Shown: in pieces, positions 30,361 through 39,753 of the stretch
How the letters are laid out: every line of letters begins with the position of its first letter
Position numbering within the stretch: position 1 is the first letter of the stretch
Virus record (IMG/VR): IMGVR_UViG_3300045284_000133
Span: 1 to 42,208 of that record
Length of the DNA: 42,208 nucleotides
Direction: 5' to 3' (one strand)
DNA from: a virus
The notes under the pieces: model-generated
The model's input: the letters and a program-made list of their open reading frames with translations, nothing else
Told to the model about the DNA's origin: nothing
Databases searched by the model: none
Translations under genes and position numbers: made by a program

Positions 30361-33234
30361 TCATTGCACCTTTAGCTGTATGCCCGCGCCCGCCACAGGG
30401 TCCAGTGGCTTCTGTGGGTGCGGCGGTATTGGGTTGGTGGTGTCACCTGGTTTAGGGTTTGGCCCTGGGTTGTCGGTTAGTTGCCCGTCGGGGTTGTCGG
30501 CGCCTGGTGCAGCGGGCAGTACTGCAAACTGCGCCAGGCTGCTGTGGGCATACACCTGCGCTTCGATCTCCAACACCAGTTGGCTCTGGCGGGTCATTTT
30601 GGTTATGCGGAAGAACTGGTAGGCGTCGGGGGCATAGGGCGACCACTCCAACGTGCCGCTTTCGGTAAACCTGTTTACACGTTGCGACAGCACCCTAATG
30701 ACCTGCCACGGGTGCAGGCCCAGCAGTTTGGCCAGCACCGACCAGGTGCGGAACTTTACGGTAAAGTTGTTCTTCATACCGCCGCTGTCGTTGTCGCCGT
30801 AGTACAGCAGCATAGTGCCAATCCTCGCGGCCTCCGACAGGCTGTTTATGCCCATGCCCGCATAGCTTTTACCGACCACCCTGAAAGACAGGTCACCAGC
30901 CGCACGGCCCGCCAGCAACTGGGCGTTCAGGTCCTGGAAGATCAGCGGGCGTTCGGTGTCGTCAAAGTTGGCATCATTAAAAGTAAACTTTACTTCGTTG
31001 GCCAGTTCGCTGTCGTTTTTTATGCTGTAGGTTAAGGTGCTGCGCCCGCCCTCCCACAGTATGTTCTGCCTAATGCTGGGCAGCATGTCGTTGTCATAGT
31101 CGGCCAGCACGGGTCCGGTAAAGTTGGCAAAGTCGGCGGGCACCTCGTCCTCGCGCATAGGCAACACCCGCAACTTGCCCTGGTCCTGAAAAGGTGGCGT
31201 AAACCTGCCCATCATGCAGAAGTCGCCCAGCACCGCCTGCGCCGTGCGCGCGTCAACCACGCCGTTAAAGGTGCTGCGTGTAATGCTAATGGGGTTGCCC
31301 AACTCGTCAATGCCAGGTACTGCCTGGTCGCACCAGTCGGCCAGGGCCTTCCACTCGGACAATATGAACCTGCTGTGGTCCAGCCCATAGCCGTAGCGTT
31401 TGTTGGTCAGGAGGTCCAACAGGCACCAGGCCCTGTTGGTCGTGTATTGCCTTGTGTAGTTGGTGGCCGACACGGGCGCGGCGTACACCCTTATGCCCTT
31501 GTTGCCTACCATACGGCAACTGGCCTTTATGGTGTCGGGCACGAAGTTGCGGAAGTCGCCCTTGCCGTAGTCCAGGTTAACAATGCTGGTGCCGCTGTAA
31601 TTCAGTTGCTGCGCGGTCAGGCCAGCTTGATGCACCAGGGCTTTGGCCTGTCGTTTAATGCCAAACACGCCCGACCAGTTGACATGCCCGCAATCAATGG
31701 GCTGCTCATTGACAATAATTGAACTGGGCAGGCCAGGCGTAGACGGCCCTGGGTTGCCGTCAACCTCTGCGTTGTTGGGGTCACTTAGTGCAGGACCGCA
31801 GCCCACGTTGGGGCCTTCGGCAATAACCCACAGGGTGGTAAGGAATCCGTTGCTGGCGTTTTCGCCTGGGTTGCTGCCCGACTCGTAGGCCAACAGCGTA
31901 AGGTCCTGCACCCGCTGGGTGCCATAGATCACCCGCAAGGGTATCTTTAAGGCCGTTTCGTTGGCCCTAATGAAGGCCATAAACGGGTGCCTGGTAAACG
32001 GCCCCACCACCTCGCTGCCCACTATTACGTCGAAGCCCAAATAGCTTTTGGAGTCGCCCAGGCGGGCGGTGCAGTCACTGGGCCTTTGGCGCGGGCAGTC
32101 GGTAAACGGCACGCCGCCATTTAGCTTACCAAAGCCACTGGCCTTTGGGTCGGTCAGTTGCGGCGGCCCCAGGTGGGCACTGTACGGGCAGTCATTCTCA
32201 TTTATGGCGGCCTGCGTTGGGAACCACGGTTGCGCCGTCGTCGGGTTTATGAGGCCACCAAACAGGGCACTGCAGCCCGTGTAGATGATGCGGCGCGGTA
32301 TGGTCAGGTTGGGCGACCTAAACCCAGCCGCGCACTCGACAGGGAAGGTAAACCCGTCGGCCTCGGTGGGCGTGCGCAGGTAGCCGTCAAAGATTTCTAT
32401 TAACAGGTCCACGTCGGGGAAGTACTGGGTAATGATGACTGGCACGCCCTCGCCACCGTAGCCCCACCACAGGGCCGTTATGTTCCAGTCCAGGTCATTA
32501 AACTCCAGGTCCATCGTGTCGTCTGACAGGTCACTGGTGCGGGTAAACTCGGCGCGCCACTTTGCGGGTGTAAACCTGGCCTGTATGCCACTGAGGCCGT
32601 AGGCGGCCAGGGCTGGGTAATGCACGTCCCACGGGGCCTCGCTGTAGTGCAGCCACTGCTGGCCGCCAAACCAGCCCACGCTGGCAATTTCAACGCACAG
32701 GGGCGAGTCCAGGGCGGCAAGGGCCGCAACCTTGGCGGGGTCTATGGGTGGCACCGTCGGCGGCACGTTTAGCGGCGTAATGGCCACCGCGTCCAGTATT
32801 GACGACACCGAGGCCCCGTTGGTGTTGATGCCAACGAAGCGCAGGGTATGCGTGGCCGCGCCTGCAGTAAACGACAACTTTACCTGCTCAAAGTTTGACG
32901 TTGCGGGCGTAATGTGGCCCAGCAGCACCGCGTCCAGGTATACGTTAAAGTCGTGGGCGACCTGCCCAGGTATTTGTTGCGACACCCAAAAGGTTAGCTG
33001 GTAGTTGACACCTGGCACGAAGCCCGTTAGGGCCTGCGTAATGGTGCCAGTCAGGGACAGGAAGGCCCCTTGCGCGCCCTCATGCGCTGGCACGGCCCCG
33101 AAGATTGCACCCAGCAGAACACCAGCGTTGGTCCAGGTCCACCCAGCGGGCGCGGGGTTGCTAATGTACCCTGGTGACACAGGGCAAACTGGGGTTTCAA
33201 ACCCAGCGTTGGCTATGGTAATTGGCGTGGCCAT
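30361..33234 (-). CDS. Tail tip / central hub protein with N-terminal CBM-like domain (957 aa)
   Basis: Residues 1-160 are a galactose-binding-like beta sandwich (IANAGFETPV ... LTGFVPGVNYQLTFWVSQQ ... IPGQVAHDFNVYLD). Residues about 190-560 resemble tail proteins of the DUF2163/hub type. Residues about 560-900 match the lambda J-like tip domain (LTNKRYGYGLDHSRF, LGDFCMMGRF, NEVKFTFND, LLGLHPWQVIRVLSQ). A Pro/Gly-rich tail ends the protein. It should form the tail tip that contacts the host. The start overlaps nothing; the gene follows 1 base after the previous stop. Confidence 0.8.
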   Translation of the reverse strand: MATPITIANAGFETPVCPVSPGYISNPAPAGWTWTNAGVLLGAIFGAVPAHEGAQGAFLSLTGTITQALTGFVPGVNYQLTFWVSQQIPGQVAHDFNVYLDAVLLGHITPATSNFEQVKLSFTAGAATHTLRFVGINTNGASVSSILDAVAITPLNVPPTVPPIDPAKVAALAALDSPLCVEIASVGWFGGQQWLHYSEAPWDVHYPALAAYGLSGIQARFTPAKWRAEFTRTSDLSDDTMDLEFNDLDWNITALWWGYGGEGVPVIITQYFPDVDLLIEIFDGYLRTPTEADGFTFPVECAAGFRSPNLTIPRRIIYTGCSALFGGLINPTTAQPWFPTQAAINENDCPYSAHLGPPQLTDPKASGFGKLNGGVPFTDCPRQRPSDCTARLGDSKSYLGFDVIVGSEVVGPFTRHPFMAFIRANETALKIPLRVIYGTQRVQDLTLLAYESGSNPGENASNGFLTTLWVIAEGPNVGCGPALSDPNNAEVDGNPGPSTPGLPSSIIVNEQPIDCGHVNWSGVFGIKRQAKALVHQAGLTAQQLNYSGTSIVNLDYGKGDFRNFVPDTIKASCRMVGNKGIRVYAAPVSATNYTRQYTTNRAWCLLDLLTNKRYGYGLDHSRFILSEWKALADWCDQAVPGIDELGNPISITRSTFNGVVDARTAQAVLGDFCMMGRFTPPFQDQGKLRVLPMREDEVPADFANFTGPVLADYDNDMLPSIRQNILWEGGRSTLTYSIKNDSELANEVKFTFNDANFDDTERPLIFQDLNAQLLAGRAAGDLSFRVVGKSYAGMGINSLSEAARIGTMLLYYGDNDSGGMKNNFTVKFRTWSVLAKLLGLHPWQVIRVLSQRVNRFTESGTLEWSPYAPDAYQFFRITKMTRQSQLVLEIEAQVYAHSSLAQFAVLPAAPGADNPDGQLTDNPGPNPKPGDTTNPIPPHPQKPLDPVAGAGIQLKVQ

Positions 33235-34305
33235 CTAGTAGTACCCTGGGCGCACTTCAACAATGTCCAGGCTATAGCCCCACAGGTTGCTACGTTTGCC
33301 CTGGGTAAACGCCACCTCTGTGTTGGCCATACGCACCAGCCACTTTTGGGCAGTGGCGTAGTTGTAGGGTTCTTCCCAAACCAGCCCCCCGCGCTCTGCA
33401 GGGTCCACAAACACAAAGGGTGTTACGGGCGACATCATACGACGGCCAAAGAACCGTTGCAGGTATTTCATGCGTGTTTGCATGTCGCCGTAGGTGGCGT
33501 TGGTAATTAGGGCGTTGGGCGTGGGGTTAACGGGGGCCAGGGCTACGTTGTCTATTAACGAGGCCACGTCGGCCCCGTTGCTGTTGACACCCTGGAAACG
33601 TAGGGTCATTTGGGTGGCCTGCGCCGTAAAGGGTATTGTTACCTGCTGGTACACGTGGCTGGCGGGCGTGACACGGCCAAAGTTAACCACGGGGTCCAGG
33701 TACACGTCGAAGTCGTGCGCCACCTGGCCTGGCATTTGCTGGGCCGTATAAAAGCGCAGGTTGTATTGGGCGTTAACCACGAAGCCCGTTAGGGCCTGAC
33801 TGATTGCGCCAGTCTTTTGTATGAACCCTGCCTGCACGCCCTCTGGTGACATGCTGCTGCTGTAGCGCAGGCCCTGCACCACGCCCGCGCCGCCTGCTGC
33901 GCCCGCCGCAAAGTTCCAACTGTAGCCCGTTGGGCTAAAGAAGATGCCCGTGTCGTCGGGCACCAGCGGGGCCTCAAAGCCCCAATTGTAGACAGGTATT
34001 TGCCCGTAGGGGTCAGGGTTAATTACGTAGGTCAGGGCTGCACCTGCGCTGGGGCCTTCCACTATTGTGCCGTCGTCGTATAGCGGTATGACCTTATGTG
34101 GTTGCTCCACAATGCTGTGCTTCGTCTCGGACCACGTTAGCGACCACTTGCGCAGTGGCAGGCCCGTGCGCACCTGGGCAAAGTAGCCGTTGCCAAAGTC
34201 GGCGGTCAGGGCCGTGTACCCTATGGTCCGCTTCATGCCCACCGTCCCAACGTCGGTTAGGATTTCGGGGCCGTGCGGGCCAAAGTTCCAGTCAGTTACT
34301 GCCAT
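33235..34305 (-). CDS. Distal tail protein with inserted CBM-like domain (356 aa)
   Basis: The outer parts (residues 1-100 and 265-356) form a distal-tail or DUF2460-like protein (MAVTDWNFGPHGPEILTD ... LRKWSLTWSETKHS ... FGRRMMSPVTPFVF). Residues about 104-262 are an inserted beta-sandwich homologous to the N-terminus of the next gene: both share ALTGFV, QMPGQVAHDF(D/N)VYLD, TLRFxGxNxNGA and SxxDxVA. So the carbohydrate-binding module was duplicated between adjacent genes. Likely part of the tail baseplate that first touches glycans. Confidence 0.75.
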   Translation of the reverse strand: MAVTDWNFGPHGPEILTDVGTVGMKRTIGYTALTADFGNGYFAQVRTGLPLRKWSLTWSETKHSIVEQPHKVIPLYDDGTIVEGPSAGAALTYVINPDPYGQIPVYNWGFEAPLVPDDTGIFFSPTGYSWNFAAGAAGGAGVVQGLRYSSSMSPEGVQAGFIQKTGAISQALTGFVVNAQYNLRFYTAQQMPGQVAHDFDVYLDPVVNFGRVTPASHVYQQVTIPFTAQATQMTLRFQGVNSNGADVASLIDNVALAPVNPTPNALITNATYGDMQTRMKYLQRFFGRRMMSPVTPFVFVDPAERGGLVWEEPYNYATAQKWLVRMANTEVAFTQGKRSNLWGYSLDIVEVRPGYY

Positions 34306-34519
34306 AGGTCGTTTGCACCGTTGCCTTCCACCGTTCTGCCTCGCGCTCGTCCTGCCATTCCTGCAGTTTCAACGTTGCCGCCATGTCAAAGTCCAGGGCC
34401 AGGCTGTCGTCGTCCACGCCCAACAGGCTGCTGGGCCGTTGCCCAAACTGGTGCCCTGCCAGGGCCACCGCTAACAGCAGGCCGCCGCCTTCAGAACGTA
34501 CGAAATCGGGCCAGGTCGG
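34292..34519 (-). CDS. Tail assembly chaperone, frameshifted second part (75 codons)
   Basis: An open frame without ATG, GTG or TTG at its 5' end, lying in the +1 (or -2) frame after the upstream chaperone. It encodes GHQFGQRPSSLLGVDDDSLALDFDMAATLKL and a charged helix, with the RPSxLLG...D...D motif typical of the fused T part of lambda G/GT-type chaperones. The overlap of frames covers 34491-34519. It overlaps the distal-tail start by 14 bases. Translation as a fusion is inferred from family knowledge. Confidence 0.7.
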   Translation of the reverse strand, partial: PTWPDFVRSEGGGLLLAVALAGHQFGQRPSSLLGVDDDSLALDFDMAATLKLQEWQDEREAERWKATVQTTYGSN

Positions 34520-34940
34520 TTACGTCGACCTGGAACACCCCTTCCTGCTGCTGCGCCTTACGCTGCTGCACTGGTGTTGCACCGCCCGCCATTGCCCACT
34601 GGAAGATAAACATTGCGTCCTCCAGCGGTACGTCGTCGGGTGCTATTTCGTCGTCGTTAGTGGGCACGTCAACTATGCGGGGCTGCACCACTGCAGCCAC
34701 AATCGTGGTGCGCATAAACTCAAACAGTTCCTTAAACTGCTCAGGCGACATGTCCGGCACCACTGGTGCCGTGCCCTGGCCCGCCCGTAACATAGTGCGC
34801 ACCAGGTTTTCGGGTAGCTTGCCCGCCGCAATCCACATCTGTATAGGCGGCCTGCGCACCAGCACGGTTAGCCCGCTGGGTAGTTCCAGTTCTATTGCCT
34901 GGTTTTGTTTGTTGCGCCAGGCTGCTGCGTTTGTAATTGG
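34491..34940 (-). CDS. Tail assembly chaperone, first part (149 aa)
   Basis: A 149-residue protein, ATG at 34940, 7 bases after the tape-measure stop. LPSGLTVLVRRPPIQMWIAAGKLPENL, a FKELFEFMRTTIVAAVVQP helix and PLEDAMFIFQWAM at 120 match the G-type chaperones that coat the tape measure. In most siphophages these genes come before the tape measure; here they come after. Stop TGA at 34491 is probably bypassed at a low rate by ribosomal frameshift. Confidence 0.75.
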   Translation of the reverse strand, partial: PITNAAAWRNKQNQAIELELPSGLTVLVRRPPIQMWIAAGKLPENLVRTMLRAGQGTAPVVPDMSPEQFKELFEFMRTTIVAAVVQPRIVDVPTNDDEIAPDDVPLEDAMFIFQWAMAGGATPVQQRKAQQQEGVFQVDVTDLARFRTF

Positions 34941-34947
34941 CATTGTC

Positions 34948-37632
34948 TTATGTACTCGGTAAAAGGTTAAGGCCCAGGTTGCGGTTAAAGGTTGCACTAG
35001 ACTTACTGGCATTCGTCACGCCCGTGGCAAAGGCCTGTGGCGCCGTTGCGGCGGCACGTGTCACCACGTCGCCTGGGCTGGACATAGCAATGGTGCCGTT
35101 CAGGCGTTCAATGGCCTCTGACTGCCTGTTGTTTGACGCTATGACCGCGCCGAACAGATCGCCAGGCGTGCCACCCAGTTGGGCAGTGCCGCCCAGGTTT
35201 ATGGTGGTGTTGGGTGGCTGCAGCGTTGCCGCCGTTGTGCTGCCTGCGCCGCCCCCGCCGCCCGCGTCGGGCCTGACTTTAGACGCTGCAAACCCTAACG
35301 CCAGGGCCAGTATTTCAAGGCCCAGGCCGCCAGCAAAGTACAGGGCGGCGGCGTGGTACTGCCCCATAGCAAGGGCCACCAGGGCCATTGAAAACGCAAA
35401 GGCCGCCCAGCTTGATGCCATTTGGCCCAGGGCTTCAAGGGTGCCCGCCACCAGTTGCTTCATTGCCGCTGGCCCCGTGTGGCCCGTTTGTATATAGGCG
35501 TCAATCATTTTGTGCAGTTGCTGGTTAAAGGCCGACAGGAAGGCCAGGGGCAGTGCCTTTGTAATAAACAGCCCTATGCCCTTCCACGCCTGGCCCGCCA
35601 GCAGCAACTGGAAAGACTGGTCCACCAACTTCTGGATCATTTTGTCCAGTTGGGCGTTGGCGTCGGCTATTGATGCCGTGCCCTTTTGCACCGCATCAAA
35701 GTAGTCCTGCATTGACTGTTGGGTTTCGCGCCACGCCCTGGTTAGCGGGTCCAGGGCGGCCACCTGCGCCTTTATGTCGGCTATAACGTCCTGGGTTACG
35801 GTGGTCTGACCTGGCAGTTTTACGTCTTCGGGTTTGGTTTTGGCAATGGCCTCGTTAATTGCCAGGCCCTGTTTAAACCAAAAGTCGTGTATGTCCTCTG
35901 CCAGCTTTTCCTTGCTCTTTTTTAGCTTCTCATCTTCCTTTTGTATTTTGTCGCTGGCGTCGGCGTTTATGCGCACCCGCTCGCCTTCAATGTCTATTAG
36001 CTGGACGTTTAAGGCCGACTCAATATTAGCTATGTCATTGGCCGCCTTGGCGCGCAGGCCCGCCCGCTGGTCGGGTGTCTTAGCTGACCGTAGGTCTATT
36101 TCCAGTTGGTCGTTTATCTGCTTTTTGTGGGCCTCGGCTATTTGCTTGTCACTGGCCGACATAAAGGCCGCAAATTGATCCTGGTTTATAACCTTGTCGC
36201 GCAGGTCGGCCTTTAGCTGCGCCTGCTCCTGTTCGCTAAGTCGCTTCTGCTGGTCCAGCCTGGCCCTGGCGTTGGCCTTGTCCTCATCAAAGGTCGGGTC
36301 TTTCTCCTTCTTGGCGTGTTCCTTTTTGACGTTTAACAGGCCCAGGCCCGCCGCTATTTCGTCACGCAGCCGCTTTTCGCGCTCGGCCTTTAATAGCTTG
36401 TCGCGCACGTCAATGGCTATTAGGCCGCCCTTCTCTGCAGCCTTGCGTTGGGCGTCCTCGTCCACGCCAGGTACGGCCAGGTCGGGCACTTTGTCGACGA
36501 CGGCACCCAACGATTTAATGGGTTCCTTCATCGTAATAAGGCCTTCGGCCACGGTCATAAAGTCGTGTCCAAAGGCCCGCCAGGGGTCTATCTCTGGCGG
36601 CTTCGGTGGCGTCACTATGTCGGCAAACCCGCCGTGGGCCTTTACGTCGTCACGTATGGCGTTCCAAATGGCCCGCATAACCAGCCACCCAGCCTGCAAC
36701 TCGGGCATCACGTCCACGGCGCGCACGACACTACCGACAATCAAGCCCAGGGTTTCAACTAGCTCGCCCCCTGCCTTAACAACGACGGTCAGGGCCGTGG
36801 CCAGGTCGCCCATAACGGGCAATAGGTCCTCGCCCACCTTCACAAAAACGGCCTGCAGTTGCAGTTTAAGGGCGTCTAGTTTGTCGCCCACCTCGTCGGC
36901 CTTGTTGGCCATGTCGTTGGTAAACGCTATGCCCAGTTCTTCGGCCTTCTTGCGTGCCCCTTCCAGGCCTTCGCCTAGCTCCAAGAAGGTCGGTATAAGG
37001 CGCGCGCCACCACGGCCAAACAGGGCCATAGTGTCGGTGGTGCGCTGGGCCGACGGTCCAATTTCGTTGAATTTCTTTAGGAACTGGTCAAACGCCGCCT
37101 CGGGGTCGCGCGTCACGTCCTCGGCGGTTAGGCCAAAGTGCGCCAGGGCGGCGGTGGCCTTGTCGCCCCCTTCCGTAGCGGCACGCTCAAACCTGACAAA
37201 AGACTGGCTCAGTTCTTCCAGGCTGCTGCCACTGGTGACTGCAGCCAGGCGCAGGGCCGACAGGTTTTCAACCGACAGGCCCGTGGTTTGTGACAGGTCG
37301 TGTAGTTGACTGCCCAGGCTAATGGCCTCGGCAACGCACGCAGCCAGGCCCGCAGCAAGTGCCGCAAGGGCGGCCACGGCGCCCAGGGTCACGGTGCCCG
37401 CCATGCCCCCAATGGCTTCGGTCAGGCCCGTTATGGCACTGGTGGTTTCGCCACCAGCACCACTTAGGCCTAATAGTTTTGTAGAGAGGGTTTGTACGTC
37501 GGGCGTAAGGCCGCCAACAGCCTTGCCCGTTTGGCCCAATTGCTGCTCCAACGATTTAAGCGCAGCCTGTGCGCCCTTGTCGTCGGCGTCAATTGTGAAT
37601 AGCAGTCGTAAGGTGCCGCTGCCTGCTGGCAT
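34948..37632 (-). CDS. Tape measure protein (894 aa)
   Basis: An 894-residue protein. Start-region beta-alpha segments are followed by a hydrophobic Ala/Gly stretch (about 75-105), a TMP domain (LSQTTGLSVENLSALRLAAVTSG ... ALFGRGGARLIPTFLELG), long charged coiled coils at about 400-620 (EKDPTFDEDKANARARLDQQKRLSEQEQAQLKAD begins one), and C-terminal membrane-like helices. It sets tail length; at about 0.15 nm per residue the tail would be roughly 130 nm. It may also carry DNA-ejection functions. Follows the tail tube by 6 bases. Confidence 0.9.
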   Translation of the reverse strand: MPAGSGTLRLLFTIDADDKGAQAALKSLEQQLGQTGKAVGGLTPDVQTLSTKLLGLSGAGGETTSAITGLTEAIGGMAGTVTLGAVAALAALAAGLAACVAEAISLGSQLHDLSQTTGLSVENLSALRLAAVTSGSSLEELSQSFVRFERAATEGGDKATAALAHFGLTAEDVTRDPEAAFDQFLKKFNEIGPSAQRTTDTMALFGRGGARLIPTFLELGEGLEGARKKAEELGIAFTNDMANKADEVGDKLDALKLQLQAVFVKVGEDLLPVMGDLATALTVVVKAGGELVETLGLIVGSVVRAVDVMPELQAGWLVMRAIWNAIRDDVKAHGGFADIVTPPKPPEIDPWRAFGHDFMTVAEGLITMKEPIKSLGAVVDKVPDLAVPGVDEDAQRKAAEKGGLIAIDVRDKLLKAEREKRLRDEIAAGLGLLNVKKEHAKKEKDPTFDEDKANARARLDQQKRLSEQEQAQLKADLRDKVINQDQFAAFMSASDKQIAEAHKKQINDQLEIDLRSAKTPDQRAGLRAKAANDIANIESALNVQLIDIEGERVRINADASDKIQKEDEKLKKSKEKLAEDIHDFWFKQGLAINEAIAKTKPEDVKLPGQTTVTQDVIADIKAQVAALDPLTRAWRETQQSMQDYFDAVQKGTASIADANAQLDKMIQKLVDQSFQLLLAGQAWKGIGLFITKALPLAFLSAFNQQLHKMIDAYIQTGHTGPAAMKQLVAGTLEALGQMASSWAAFAFSMALVALAMGQYHAAALYFAGGLGLEILALALGFAASKVRPDAGGGGGAGSTTAATLQPPNTTINLGGTAQLGGTPGDLFGAVIASNNRQSEAIERLNGTIAMSSPGDVVTRAAATAPQAFATGVTNASKSSATFNRNLGLNLLPST

Positions 37633-37638
37633 GTCATT

Positions 37639-38355
37639 TTACCGCGCCTGGTAGCCTGGGGGCACGAAGCCCTGGCCTGGTTGCACCTGCTGCGCCTGCA
37701 CTTGCTGCCCCTGCACCTGCTGCCCACCCTCCGCTGCCAGTCCACCCAGCAACGTAGCAGGCTGCTCCATAAACTGCGCCAGTTGGTCACCTGGCGGCCT
37801 GCTGCCAATGGGCAAGGCCTGGAACTTGTAGGGCGTTGTGCTGCTGGCCTTGCGGGTCACGTTAAAGACAAAGGCCTCAACGTTCATCGCCTTGTATAGC
37901 ATTGCATAGCAGTACTTGTCATTGTTTGGCGCACGCTGCAGGGCCACCAGCGTAACGGTAGGCTGTTTATTTAACGGGAAGGTTATGGCACCGCCAAACG
38001 ACCACAGGCCCGTGGCCGCGTTAAAGGTCGCGTTGGGCAGCAACTTGTCCACTACCAGGGGGTCTACGATCTGCATAAGGTTGCCCTCAATCGTGATCGT
38101 TTCAACGCCTGGGTCAGTAAATATAGGGGCCTTTGACTCGTCGGCCTCAATGGTCACCAGGTCAAACCCGCTGGTAAATTTGTTGCCGTCGGTGGTGTAG
38201 CCGACCAACAGGCCCGCCGTGGGCGTTGGCACCTTTGTTACGGCGTCTATGGTCAGGGTTAAGGCCGTGCCTGTGGCTGGCAGGGGCACGTCAAAGTATA
38301 GCCACCCTGGGCCTATAAGTGTTTGTTCCGAGTTGCGTGCGCCTGTACTTGGCAT
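37639..38355 (-). CDS. Major tail tube protein (238 aa)
   Basis: A 238-residue beta-rich protein directly before the tape measure. GYTTDGNKFTSGFDLVTIEADESKAPI and the following EGNL...IV match the tail-tube family seen in many siphophages. The C-terminus is a Gln/Val repeat (QQVQGQQVQAQQVQPGQG), probably a flexible surface extension or decoration arm. Overlaps the neck gene by one base. Confidence 0.8.
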   Translation of the reverse strand: MPSTGARNSEQTLIGPGWLYFDVPLPATGTALTLTIDAVTKVPTPTAGLLVGYTTDGNKFTSGFDLVTIEADESKAPIFTDPGVETITIEGNLMQIVDPLVVDKLLPNATFNAATGLWSFGGAITFPLNKQPTVTLVALQRAPNNDKYCYAMLYKAMNVEAFVFNVTRKASSTTPYKFQALPIGSRPPGDQLAQFMEQPATLLGGLAAEGGQQVQGQQVQAQQVQPGQGFVPPGYQAR

Positions 38356-38882
38356 TACATCACCCCCAATTTGGTTTCAAAGTAGCTGATTTTAACGGCA
38401 ATGGCCGCCACCTGTTGGTACATCTGGTTAGCACTGCGCCGTGGCAGCAACCCGTATTCGTGCCTAATTGCTTCCAGCACGGGCGGCCCATAGCTGGTCG
38501 TGGACACGCCCTGCAAAATGTCCTGCCACGTGGCCTCGCGTATTATGCTGTCCACCGCATTAACCCGTATGAACAATTCGTCCGCCAGTTTGTCGGGGTC
38601 CGCTGCCGTTGCGCCAACCTGCACGGCCAGGCTATGCACCTCGTCAATGGCCGTATTGTCGGCGTTTGTGTTTTGGTCGGTGGTGTCGGCCAGCACCAGC
38701 ACAAACGGGAAGCGTGGCTCCACGTGTATGGCGGCACCAAACAGCCTGAAGGGTTCGACAGTTTCCGGTGCCGCTGCCCAGGCCAGGGCCGCAGGCGCAT
38801 CGCGTTCAATGATCCGCCGCAGGTTTCTAATAATGGGGCGTATGTACTGTGCATCAATACGTGGTGTCCACGGTGTTGGCAT
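38355..38882 (-). CDS. Tail completion / terminator-like neck protein (175 aa)
   Basis: A 175-residue protein with a helical front (IRPIIRNLRRIIERDAP), a beta core (FRLFGAAIHVEPRFPFVLVLADT) and a C-terminal helix. Located between the gp10-like protein and the tail tube, the slot of tail terminators (lambda U, HK97 gp10 neighbours). Homology is not certain; position is the main evidence. Shares a base with both neighbours. Confidence 0.6.
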   Translation of the reverse strand: MPTPWTPRIDAQYIRPIIRNLRRIIERDAPAALAWAAAPETVEPFRLFGAAIHVEPRFPFVLVLADTTDQNTNADNTAIDEVHSLAVQVGATAADPDKLADELFIRVNAVDSIIREATWQDILQGVSTTSYGPPVLEAIRHEYGLLPRRSANQMYQQVAAIAVKISYFETKLGVM

Positions 38883-39370
38883 TACCTGGTGACCCCAAAG
38901 CCCAGGGTGGCGCAGTAGTCGGCAAACTCGCGCTCTGCCACGTCCAGCATGCGGGCCTCGGTGCTGTCGTCAATGTCAATTACAGGGCGGGCCTTTAGGT
39001 TGCGCGGTGGGTAGCCGTAGTGGTGCGCCCTGGCGTAGGGCACGCTGCTGCCCAGGGTCAGGGTTTTGGCCTCGGCCTCAAACACCGCATCGGGCGAAAA
39101 CCTGTTAACCACACTGCGCTCCAAATTGCCCGTCAACCGTAGCAGGGGTTCGCCTGGGTAGTATTTGGCCTTCCACTTAGCATACTGCTCGCTAAGTGCC
39201 GCCCAGGTGCCTGCGCCGCTGGCGTCAAACCACGCCTGTTCGCGTTTGTAGTACTCGCCCGCCATTTGCGGCCATAGCCACCGCAGGTCGCTAATGCGTT
39301 TGGACAGGGCCGCCATAGCGTTGGTGGCCTGGTCAAAGGTTTGTTTGTCTATGGTCAGGGTTATGGGCAT
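38882..39370 (-). CDS. HK97 gp10 / Mu gpG-like virion morphogenesis protein (162 aa)
   Basis: Residues 40-130 contain the family layout: W..LS..YAKWKAK.YPGEPLLRLTGNLERSV, then a GS.VPYARAHHYGYPPRNLKARPVI block. Such proteins join head completion and tail attachment. The TG.L..S motif and YA..H.YG...R are the clearest signatures. Positioned with other neck genes. Confidence 0.75.
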   Translation of the reverse strand: MPITLTIDKQTFDQATNAMAALSKRISDLRWLWPQMAGEYYKREQAWFDASGAGTWAALSEQYAKWKAKYYPGEPLLRLTGNLERSVVNRFSPDAVFEAEAKTLTLGSSVPYARAHHYGYPPRNLKARPVIDIDDSTEARMLDVAEREFADYCATLGFGVTR

Positions 39371-39393
39371 TGTGTCACGTGGAACACCCTAAG

Positions 39394-39753
39394 CTAATAA
39401 CTGGCGTACCCTGTAATGGGCTGGCACCGCAGCCTAATGATTGCAGGGCTGCCTACCGCTGGGTCTACCGCCCTTTTTTCGTACCTGGTGCCGCCAATGT
39501 TTACTGCGCTGCACTGCTGCACCCAGGTGTCCAGGCCGCCCGTGCGCCAAATGACCAGCACCTGGTATTCGGGCACGCCCAGCGTTTCGCCCGCCGTCTC
39601 GTCTCCGCACCACCCGCTAGTCACGCTGCCCAGGGTGGTAAACGTGCCGTCAAGCTCCCGATTCTCAAACAACAACAGGTCGGGCAACCCTTTGGTGCGC
39701 CTGCGTGCGTCCAGGTTAAGCCCAGCAACCTGGGTTTGTAGGTCAGGCTGCAT
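39394..39753 (-). CDS. Head-tail joining protein (119 aa)
   Basis: A 119-residue beta-rich protein starting at ATG 39753, which overlaps the upstream gene by 11 bases; longer starts would run deeper into that gene. DLLLFENRELDGTFTTLGSVTSG and IRLRCQPITGYASY are its main segments. Probably a head-closure or stopper protein by place in the gene order, but no motif confirms it. Confidence 0.6.
   Translation of the reverse strand: MQPDLQTQVAGLNLDARRRTKGLPDLLLFENRELDGTFTTLGSVTSGWCGDETAGETLGVPEYQVLVIWRTGGLDTWVQQCSAVNIGGTRYEKRAVDPAVGSPAIIRLRCQPITGYASY

Noticed and set aside
36194-37309. 371-codon plus-strand frame inside the tape measure gene
   Set aside because: Exact antisense of a long coding region in a GC-biased genome, Ser/Arg-rich, no ribosome site.
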